Part shown: piece by piece, positions 1 through 5,346 of the stretch
Layout of the letters: each line of letters starts with the position of its first letter
How positions within the stretch are numbered: the first letter of the stretch is position 1
Assembly: GCA_030588275.1 (NCBI GenBank)
Contig: JAUUYJ010000103.1
Coordinates: 1-8,365, forward strand
Length of the DNA: 8,365 nucleotides
DNA from: Candidatus Zixiibacteriota bacterium
Lineage (GTDB): Bacteria > Zixibacteria > MSB-5A5 > GN15 > JAAZOE01
Direction: 5' to 3'
Notes under the pieces: generated by a model
What the model saw: only the letters and a program-made list of their open reading frames with translations
What the model was told of the DNA's origin: nothing
Database searches by the model: none
Made by a program: the position numbers and the translations under genes

Positions 1-5
1 ATAAT

Positions 6-161
6 CTAATTCATATAACCGAGGCATAATTCCCTCATATCATATAAGTATGGGATAATCTTTAGGAATGACGGAATAATTCGGTAATTCAGAGAGTGAC
101 GCGAGGGATAAATAAAGCAAACGGCGAGGATTCGATTTATAGAATCGCCAAAAAGGTTCAT
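6..161 (-). CDS. Doubtful 51-residue ORF at the end of the cluster
   Basis: An ATG at 161-159 opens 51 codons ending in TAG at 8-6. It is preceded at good distance by a Shine-Dalgarno-like AAGGGAAGGAAACT, which is the main reason to list it. The predicted product begins MNLFGDSINR and is rich in Ile, Leu, Tyr and Arg. It has no clear membrane helix and no motif I recognise. The coding stretch contains a hairpin (123-149) followed by T-rich sequence that could equally be the terminator of the cluster, which would argue against a gene. I do not recognise it, and chance is a serious alternative. Confidence 0.22.
   Translation of the reverse strand: MNLFGDSINRILAVCFIYPSRHSLNYRIIPSFLKIIPYLYDMRELCLGYMN
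105..149 (-). terminator. Possible intrinsic terminator at the end of the cluster
   Basis: GGC (123-125) pairs with GCC (147-149), and GATTC (129-133) with GAATC (142-146), giving eight base pairs with a three-base bulge and an eight-base loop. In the minus direction the stem is followed by GTTTGCTTTATTTATC, which is T-rich but interrupted. It lies downstream of the last confident gene (285-545), so it could end that transcript. The broken T-run makes the call weak, and it competes with the 51-codon ORF covering the same bases. Confidence 0.28.
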
Positions 162-284
162 AGTTTCCTTCCCTTCAAAAGCCGGAAAGAAGCAGAAAAT
201 AAATCAACCCCTTCCGGACCGGTAAGTACCTAACGAACCCTTTTTTCTCGTTATGACATTTATAAAGTTGTACCTGTGCTCAGA
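162..284. other. Non-coding gap below the 86-residue gene
   Basis: No ORF of useful length with a ribosome-binding site is visible here. Two weak inverted repeats are present. CCGGAA (182-187) matches TTCCGG (212-217) around a 24-base loop, and TAACGA matches TCGTTA around 232-253 with a C/T-rich loop on the plus strand. Neither is followed by a good T-run on either strand, so I assign no function. Confidence 0.4.
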
Positions 285-545
285 TTATGTTCGTAGCTCC
301 TGACACAATTGATCTGTTCCTGAGATTAAGGCAAAGGCTGGCCCCCCACCATTACCTCCGGTTGTGGCCGGCTCAACATTAATAACCGGTCGTGTCGTGA
401 CCAAAAAGATTGCCAACGACATAACAAAAAGTAAAATTGCCAAAGTACCGAACAGAATAAGACTTTTTAGAAGTGGTCCCTCAACCAGTCTCACCTGTGC
501 GTAGCTTGTTGATTCGGCCGGGCTCTCATAACAATGAACTTGCAT
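285..545 (-). CDS. Small single-helix membrane protein of unknown function
   Basis: Predicted product of 86 residues starting MQVHCYESPAES. One strongly hydrophobic helix covers about residues 25-49 (core LILFGTLAILLFVMSLAIF). It is followed by a short tail with a Thr-Gly-Gly-Asn-Gly-Gly-Gly stretch and a second Cys near the C-terminus; the first Cys is residue 5. I do not recognise the family. The ATG at 545 was chosen because GGAGAG sits five bases upstream. A GTG at 647 in the same frame is a real alternative: it has AGGAG six bases upstream and adds 34 polar, basic residues without a hydrophobic segment. The gene follows tonB on the same strand after a 300-base gap holding a strong hairpin, so it may be co-transcribed only partly or have its own promoter. 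A role as an accessory to the TonB motor is possible from position only. Confidence 0.6.
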   Translation of the reverse strand: MQVHCYESPAESTSYAQVRLVEGPLLKSLILFGTLAILLFVMSLAIFLVTTRPVINVEPATTGGNGGGPAFALISGTDQLCQELRT

Positions 546-644
546 AATTTCTCTCCGGTTTGAGGTTTGACATTTCCCACCGTTTCCGGCGGCCTCGTAT
601 ATCAATCCTTTTTTCCGAACTGCCGTCTTTAGCAACTTGATAAT

Positions 645-710
645 CACGCGTGGCTCCTAAACTCACTCGTGATCAGCCACCTGTAGCTTCTTGACTGCCA
701 TCTGTGGCTG
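645..710 (-). promoter_or_regulatory. Mutually exclusive hairpins in the leader of the 86-residue gene
   Basis: Read as minus-strand RNA, CAGCCAC (710-704) can pair perfectly with GTGGCTG (680-674). The GTGGCT of that same segment (680-675) can instead pair with AGCCAC (655-650). The second fold is extended by an inner TCAC/GTGA pair (672-669 with 666-663). The two folds share one arm and cannot form together. The second fold partly covers AGGAG (658-654), the ribosome-binding site of the alternative GTG start at 647. This arrangement resembles a translational or attenuation switch. The pairings are seen in the sequence; the function is inference, and six- to seven-base matches can arise by chance. 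Confidence 0.3.
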
Positions 711-810
711 TGCTAGGCGTGAGGGTTTGCTACGTGAGGGAATGAGGCAAAACAAACGGCCGGAGGTTGAGGGAAAGCTCCGGAAATGCACCGGTTTAAG
801 GCCGGTTGGG

Positions 811-832
811 GAGAGGGGTTTTAACCCCTCTC
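811..832 (-). terminator. Strong palindromic hairpin just after tonB
   Basis: GAGAGGGGTT (811-820) and AACCCCTCTC (823-832) are exact inverted complements around two bases, giving eight G/C-rich pairs below an A/T top. It begins 13 bases past the tonB stop codon. No T-run follows on the minus strand, so it is not a canonical intrinsic terminator. It may act as a partial terminator, or as a 3' stabilising structure that separates the operon mRNA from the 86-residue gene. Confidence 0.5.
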
Positions 833-845
833 ATGCAAGCGGTTT

Positions 846-1571
846 TTACAAGACAAAATCCATTTTGTAGGAAATCCACAATCCGATTGGGTTTCCATTC
901 TGAATCGCCGGGCTGTACTTATATTTTAAAGCCGCCTTAACAGCCGCTTCTTCAAAGCCCATGTTCGGACGGTTACACTTTACCGATTGCGCCTTCTTGA
1001 CATTACCATTCTTGTCGATGTAGGCCTGAATTATGACATAACCGGTAAAACTTCCTTCCAGAGCCAAACGGGGATAAACCGGTAGCTCAGTATAAACCTC
1101 TTTTGGTTCTACCTCGACAGCGATAAACTCATCCGGCGACGGCATGTAATCATCTTCAGGGATATCAATTATCAAGTCGCCCGATTCATCTCCATCACCA
1201 AAAACTGGCGTGTTGATCTCTTGTAACTCTTCGCGCGAGGCAATAACCATATCCTCTTCTTCAGATATCTCGTCATCCGGTACCGGGGTTGGAATACCAA
1301 CCTTAGGTGCGGCAACTTTTGGCTTGGCAATATCGATGTTCGGTTTCTTGGCCGCCAACGATGGCGGGGCACCCAAATCGGCTACCTTGGTGATGCGATA
1401 GACGTTGGTAGGCTCAGGAATACCAGAGTCGGTGATGACTCGATAGAGCCAAACGGTAAAGACAATAAGGCCAACCGTTAAGGCAACCGCCGCGGTACCC
1501 ATAAGCATATTGCGTTGATACATCGATTTTTGTTCGAATGCGCCGTATGGGGAGCTAATTACTTGAGCCAT
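846..1571 (-). CDS. tonB: TonB-family energy-transducing protein
   Basis: TonB proteins are anchored in the inner membrane by ExbB/ExbD and carry proton-motive force across the periplasm to outer-membrane partners. The 241-residue product has a short cytoplasmic tail (1-22), one helix at about 23-46, and a linker that starts Lys/Pro-rich (about 66-98) and then turns strongly acidic (about 99-157). A classic TonB C-terminal domain follows at about 160-241, with YPRLA, a G-V-I-I-Q strand, YIDKNGNV, the GFEEAA helix and a closing SPA...G.P strand. The helix has no histidine, unlike Escherichia coli TonB, whose His20 is important. ATG 1571 is preferred over an upstream in-frame start at 1607 because GGGAGGTGAG lies just ahead of it. 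That site is made by the last codons and stop of the preceding exbD, and only one base separates stop and start, so translation is probably coupled. It is the last gene of the tight operon. Confidence 0.93.
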   Translation of the reverse strand: MAQVISSPYGAFEQKSMYQRNMLMGTAAVALTVGLIVFTVWLYRVITDSGIPEPTNVYRITKVADLGAPPSLAAKKPNIDIAKPKVAAPKVGIPTPVPDDEISEEEDMVIASREELQEINTPVFGDGDESGDLIIDIPEDDYMPSPDEFIAVEVEPKEVYTELPVYPRLALEGSFTGYVIIQAYIDKNGNVKKAQSVKCNRPNMGFEEAAVKAALKYKYSPAIQNGNPIGLWISYKMDFVL

Positions 1572-1572
1572 T

Positions 1573-2232
1573 TTACTCACCTCCCAATTGCGATAAAGCT
1601 TTTTCAATCATACGACCATCTCGATCTTCCCAGGGAGCCATAGCATAACGATAGGAAAATTTCTTTTCAGAAAATTCAATATACCGGTCATGATTAACAT
1701 CCATAAACTCCCGGTAACTCACATCCAAAGCATTAGCAATAAGAGAGTTGAATTTTCTCTCCAGAAGATCAATCTCATCCAAAAGATCGACCATCACATT
1801 GTAGCGAGCATCGGGACTAATAATGATCAAAGTGTTAAAGTCCCGCTTGGGATCCCACTTGCCGTCCCCCTTATCCTCTTTGTTCATCGCTTCCAATAAC
1901 GAATCGATTTTATCTGCGGCAACCGGAGTCGGCAGATCTTTTCCAATACTCCAATAAAAATTATCGTCGGAGTCAACCCGAATCGTCAACAGCTTGGATT
2001 CTTTTATCTTCAACGGTGGAATACTATCCAGATCAGATGCAGGAGGCAGGTTGACCTCCATCGCCTGGGGCATTGAAAACACCGTTGTTACCATATAAAA
2101 GATAAGCAGGAGAAAAGCGATATCGACCATCGGGGTCATATCGAGATGAACCGCGATACGCCGTTTCGGTCGCCTTAAGCCTCCGCCTTTACCTTTTTGC
2201 GGCCTATCCGCTGTAGGAGCTCCACCACCCAT
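1573..2232 (-). CDS. exbD: ExbD/TolR-family protein with an EF-hand-like loop
   Basis: ExbD/TolR subunits sit inside the ExbB pore and carry the aspartate that is protonated during force generation. The 219-residue product has an unusually long Gly/Arg/Lys-rich cytoplasmic tail (1-30) and one helix (about 32-52) containing DMTPMVDIAF; Asp37 aligns with the functional Asp25 of E. coli ExbD. A periplasmic domain follows (about 57-175, including TLIIISPDARYN). It is longer than E. coli ExbD (141 residues). The extra part is a C-terminal extension of about 45 residues containing D178-V-N180-H-D182-R-Y-I185-E-F-S-E189, which fits the calcium-binding EF-hand loop pattern DxNxDxxIxxxE. The start at 2232 has GGCGGTGA six bases upstream. 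It is the second of two adjacent exbD genes, 21 bases after the first and one base before tonB. Calcium binding is inferred from the motif alone. Confidence 0.92.
   Translation of the reverse strand: MGGGAPTADRPQKGKGGGLRRPKRRIAVHLDMTPMVDIAFLLLIFYMVTTVFSMPQAMEVNLPPASDLDSIPPLKIKESKLLTIRVDSDDNFYWSIGKDLPTPVAADKIDSLLEAMNKEDKGDGKWDPKRDFNTLIIISPDARYNVMVDLLDEIDLLERKFNSLIANALDVSYREFMDVNHDRYIEFSEKKFSYRYAMAPWEDRDGRMIEKALSQLGGE
2091..2147 (-). repeat. Imperfect direct repeat, copy in the second exbD
   Basis: These 57 bases match 2643-2699 at about 49 positions by eye, without gaps. The segment codes for the DMTPMVDIAF helix region. The same 57-base segment in the neighbouring exbD shows that the two genes arose from one ancestor or exchange sequence at this helix. 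The rest of the two genes differs strongly. Confidence 0.7.
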
Positions 2233-2253
2233 AAAAAATCACCGCCTTATATT

Positions 2254-2733
2254 TTATAATTCATCGGTTTCAATACTGGTAATGATCTGAAAACGGTTCA
2301 GTTTCTGCTCCTGAAGCGTTTTCATAATCTTTTCCATCGTACCAAAACTTGATTCTTTGTCAGCTTTGATAACCAAAAAAGCGTTGATACTCCGAGTCGA
2401 GATACGGGCGGCATTGATATAATGCCCTACTTGACCGGATGTTGTCTCCTCGTAAACCCTTTTCGGCATCGAAATTTCTTTGCCGTCGATTAACACCCGT
2501 TCCTTAATGATATAGTCCACAAAAATGGAATCTTCAGCGGTGACGGTCACATTAATCACATCTTTATCCGGCAAAGAAACCATCGAGTGGGACGACGGCA
2601 ATATCACCGATTTCTTTTCCGGCGGCTTGAACTGCGTCGTCGCCATATAAAAAATCAAGAGAAGAAAGGCGATATCCACCATCGGTGTCATATCGAGATT
2701 AATCGAAATCCTTCTTTTCTTCTTAATCTTCAT
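2254..2733 (-). CDS. exbD: ExbD/TolR-family biopolymer transport protein
   Basis: The 159-residue product is close to the usual ExbD length. A basic N-terminus (MKIKKKRR) leads into one helix (about 14-35) with DMTPMVDIAF; Asp20 aligns with the proton-carrying Asp25 of E. coli ExbD. The remaining part is the periplasmic ExbD domain, ending in the typical segment FLVIKADKESSFG and a helix plus closing strand (RFQIITSIE). The ATG at 2733 directly abuts the TAA of the ExbB-like gene (TAAATG), so the two are very probably translationally coupled. A Shine-Dalgarno-like AAAGGAAA lies rather far upstream inside the exbB end. The helix is almost identical to that of the next gene while the periplasmic part is not, so the two ExbD proteins could share one pore but contact different partners. 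Confidence 0.93.
   Translation of the reverse strand: MKIKKKRRISINLDMTPMVDIAFLLLIFYMATTQFKPPEKKSVILPSSHSMVSLPDKDVINVTVTAEDSIFVDYIIKERVLIDGKEISMPKRVYEETTSGQVGHYINAARISTRSINAFLVIKADKESSFGTMEKIMKTLQEQKLNRFQIITSIETDEL
2643..2699 (-). repeat. Imperfect direct repeat, copy in the first exbD
   Basis: This is the partner of the 57-base segment at 2091-2147. Both copies code for the membrane helix with the essential aspartate, and about eight differences are visible between them. Confidence 0.7.
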
Positions 2734-3492
2734 TTATTTGGCCGTTTCCTTTGATTTCAACAATTGTAATACTTCATAGGTCGCTTCATCGGTCGTGTAG
2801 TTGAATGAATCAACTTTGTTGACGAAGAAGTTGTAAAAGAAAATCCCCAAAATACCGGAGATTAGCCCACCGGCAGTATTAACCAACGCTTCGGAGATAC
2901 CCTGCGCCAAAGCCTGAGCATCAATAACTCCACCGGATGTTTGACCGGTAGCGGCGAAGGCGCGAATCATACCAATCGTCGTTCCCAAAAGACCAACCAT
3001 AGTTGCAATCGACGCGATCGTCGAAAGGGCAATAAGGTTGCGCTCAAGTAATGGTCCTTCAAGCGCGTTGGCCTCTTCGATGGCCGACTGAACCGCCGCC
3101 ATCCTTTTATCCAGGTCCATGCCGCTATCATCTCTGAGGCCCATATACCGTTCGATACCGGCCCGCAGAACATTGGCGGTCGTGCCCCTCTGCTTATCGC
3201 AGGCGGCCAAAGCATCATCAAACTTGTCACTTTGCAAGCTGGTGATCAAAGTTTTGAAGAAAATCTGAACCGAACTTTTTCCCTTGGCGACGCGCAGAGA
3301 AAGGAACCGTTCGACAACAAAAGCAATAAGCATAAGAAGGATGGCGATCAGAACGACAACCAACGGTCCGCCTTCGTAAATATTGTGATAGATTGTGTGC
3401 TTATCAGAGCTGGCCAGTAAGATTCCCCAAATAACGTAACCGATTATAAAGGAAATCACCGTGTTTAATGTCACAAAAAGGGTCTGTTTCAC
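2734..3492 (-). CDS. exbB: ExbB/TolQ/MotA-family proton channel protein
   Basis: ExbB-type proteins form the pentameric inner-membrane channel that, with ExbD, converts proton flow into movement of TonB-like partners. The 252-residue product has a first helix at about 10-28 and a second at about 43-64, then a cytoplasmic section (about 65-150). The conserved MotA/TolQ/ExbB region runs about 150-225, with LLERNLIALSTIA, the GLLGTTIGMI turn and ISEALVNTAGGLISG. Threonines in these two helices (171/172 and 206) lie where the family lines its pore. The start is a GTG at 3492 with GGAGGA nine bases upstream. It begins 42 bases after the four-helix membrane protein gene, and its stop touches the next ATG. 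ExbB/TolQ is preferred over flagellar MotA because the partners are ExbD and TonB proteins, and no MotB with a peptidoglycan-binding domain is present. Confidence 0.93.
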   Translation of the reverse strand: MKQTLFVTLNTVISFIIGYVIWGILLASSDKHTIYHNIYEGGPLVVVLIAILLMLIAFVVERFLSLRVAKGKSSVQIFFKTLITSLQSDKFDDALAACDKQRGTTANVLRAGIERYMGLRDDSGMDLDKRMAAVQSAIEEANALEGPLLERNLIALSTIASIATMVGLLGTTIGMIRAFAATGQTSGGVIDAQALAQGISEALVNTAGGLISGILGIFFYNFFVNKVDSFNYTTDEATYEVLQLLKSKETAK

Positions 3493-3534
3493 TTTAAAAA
3501 ATCCTCCACTCTATGTTTCGACAGTTAGTCAATT

Positions 3535-5307
3535 CTAAATTTCCTTGGCCTTTAAAGCGCTAACCAAAAACGCCGACAGAGCCAGATATATTCCAAAAGA
3601 AGAAATCCCAATAAAGGTTGAGATGCTATACGATTCACCGATCTGATGTATCACTCCGGTCGGGTCAAACTTGAAGCCATAACTGGCCCCAACAAACGAC
3701 AGGGCCATCAAACCAAGCCAGATATACACCGGAATCCAGTTGAATCTCAGCATTTTCTTGAGATATAAAGCATGCTTGTCCGCCGATCTCTTTCCCGCCG
3801 CAAAGATCACAAACAGATTCAGACCGGCCAACACCAGACAGCTAACCATAAAGAGCAAAAAGGCTATAAAGCTAACGATCAAAACTATCCCACCAGTTTT
3901 ACGAAGCGATTTGACCGGGATATTTTTATCGGTAACAACATCGGTGACGACCGCCGTCAGACTATCAGACTCAACCTGATCTTCAGCCTCACCTGTGCTT
4001 CCTTCAGTTTCCTCCTCAAGGGTAAAGACCATTGAGGATGGAGGTACAATAAAGTCACGTCCGTAAGCCATCGCCGGTGCATACCCATAGACAAGCGTGT
4101 CTGGTCCCTGAAGGATATCAAAGCGATAGGTTGCAATCAGATAATCGCTGACATCCTTATTCAAAGGAATCTGCCATGAAACTCCGCCCGGCATTTCGCT
4201 GAAAAACAGGACATATACCATAAAGGAGGAATCGTCCGGTATCACGGCTGAATGATCGATTGGGAACGCTTTATGAAAGTCTTCCTTATAAGCCTGAGCC
4301 AGAGCCTTCAGTGTCGGAAGGTCATATTCCGGAGCATAGGTGAAAATAGCGGCACCATTGTTAACCCGATTAAGCTCGTAGTAAGGAATTTCCCAAGAAC
4401 CGAAAACGGTTGATGAAAACTGACCGATCGATGCAATGGCACCCACGCCGGAGATTGAATATGGATTGTTTACTATCCCCCGCACCGTTATCATCTTTAT
4501 CTGGTCAGCGACCGAGGCCGCTTCAGCCACCACGGTAGAATCATTTCCGTCTTCAACAGCCAGTTCGACCGGCTCTTCAGAGATGATCGTATCGGAAACT
4601 AAAACCGGCTGGATAAAAAACTCATTGGCCGCTTTTAAGGCCGAGCTGTTCCCATAAACAAAATCATCAATCCCGGCATCCCGGTTAAAATGGAAATATC
4701 CGACCAACAGACTTTTCTTTTCCTCGCTTAACGGAACCGTCCAACTGCTTAAATCTTCCGGACTGGCGTCAAAAAAGAGAACTTCTGATCGGCTCGAACC
4801 TTCTTTGGTAGAACTCTCGGTAATTTCTTCACCGGAGGCCGCCTGAGCCGTTCCTGCCGACCTTGATTTTTTCCCAATTACTTCAATAACCATCGGCGGG
4901 TTTATTAATTTGTCACGGTAATGCCCAGCCAAAACTTGAAGCGAGGCCTCATCTGATTGACCGGTGAAATTAATTACCAATTGGTCAGAGAGGGCCAACT
5001 CATCAAATGCAATTGGGATATACCCTGAAAACCAGGGTATAAAAAGGGAAAAGACCATCAACAGGGCCATAAACCCAAGAAGGTATTTTTCCTTTGCCGA
5101 GACACGCACTTCCATAAGCGTGCATCGATCCCGCACAGAGGCACCACCACTTTTAAACCGCTGACTAATCCGGTCGATTATCGACAGGCGCTCTTTATCA
5201 GATTTGAAAATTGATCCGGCCTTGCCCGGAAAAACCTCAAACCCGATATACTTGTAGCGGTCTTCGGCCTTGAACTCTTTTTCTCTTTTTTTATCAGCTT
5301 CCGCCAT
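3535..5307 (-). CDS. Four-helix membrane protein with a duplicated extracytoplasmic domain
   Basis: I do not recognise this 590-residue family. It has a charged N-terminal tail (1-74), a helix at about 76-99, a large presumably periplasmic part (100-470), then three helices at about 472-502, 525-543 and 563-586. The large part holds two copies of one module, about 110-237 and 318-424. Both contain a [I/V]-x-F-T strand, a L-x-x-L-A-x-x-Y helix, then VLFF, P, SW, PL, Y-x-F, VYG and a final F-I-x-P. The copies are separated by a Ser/Glu/Val-rich spacer and a segment with SGVGAIASIGQF. ATG 5307 has GGGAG six bases upstream. It lies 39 bases after the TPR gene and 42 bases before the ExbB-like gene, so it is probably made with the motor and may be a dedicated partner or a cargo-sensing anchor. 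The function is inference from position. Repeats and helices are read directly. Confidence 0.85.
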   Translation of the reverse strand: MAEADKKREKEFKAEDRYKYIGFEVFPGKAGSIFKSDKERLSIIDRISQRFKSGGASVRDRCTLMEVRVSAKEKYLLGFMALLMVFSLFIPWFSGYIPIAFDELALSDQLVINFTGQSDEASLQVLAGHYRDKLINPPMVIEVIGKKSRSAGTAQAASGEEITESSTKEGSSRSEVLFFDASPEDLSSWTVPLSEEKKSLLVGYFHFNRDAGIDDFVYGNSSALKAANEFFIQPVLVSDTIISEEPVELAVEDGNDSTVVAEAASVADQIKMITVRGIVNNPYSISGVGAIASIGQFSSTVFGSWEIPYYELNRVNNGAAIFTYAPEYDLPTLKALAQAYKEDFHKAFPIDHSAVIPDDSSFMVYVLFFSEMPGGVSWQIPLNKDVSDYLIATYRFDILQGPDTLVYGYAPAMAYGRDFIVPPSSMVFTLEEETEGSTGEAEDQVESDSLTAVVTDVVTDKNIPVKSLRKTGGIVLIVSFIAFLLFMVSCLVLAGLNLFVIFAAGKRSADKHALYLKKMLRFNWIPVYIWLGLMALSFVGASYGFKFDPTGVIHQIGESYSISTFIGISSFGIYLALSAFLVSALKAKEI

Positions 5308-5346
5308 AAATACTCCCGTATCGCAAATCTCAGTCTGCCAGAAACA

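Larger units (their letters stand above)
546..845. other. 300-base gap between tonB and the 86-residue gene
   Basis: No convincing gene lies here. From the tonB side it holds a perfect palindromic hairpin (811-832), a smaller hairpin (ACCGG/CCGGT, 790-806), a stretch without obvious signal (711-789), and a set of mutually exclusive hairpins (650-710) upstream of the 86-residue gene. A 12-codon ORF (701-663, predicted MAVKKLQVADHE) lies inside the hairpin set but has no visible ribosome-binding site. I found no convincing -35/-10 pair. Confidence 0.5.

Noticed and set aside
663..701. 12-codon leader peptide MAVKKLQVADHE as a separate gene
   Set aside because: It has no ribosome-binding site, and no run of one amino acid that would suggest classical attenuation. 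It is kept only as part of the hairpin finding.
2734..3492. Flagellar stator MotA for the ExbB-like gene
   Set aside because: The neighbours are two ExbD genes and tonB. There is no MotB with a peptidoglycan-binding domain and no other flagellar gene.
846..3492. Tol-Pal system
   Set aside because: The last gene has a clear TonB C-terminal domain, and neither TolB nor Pal is present.
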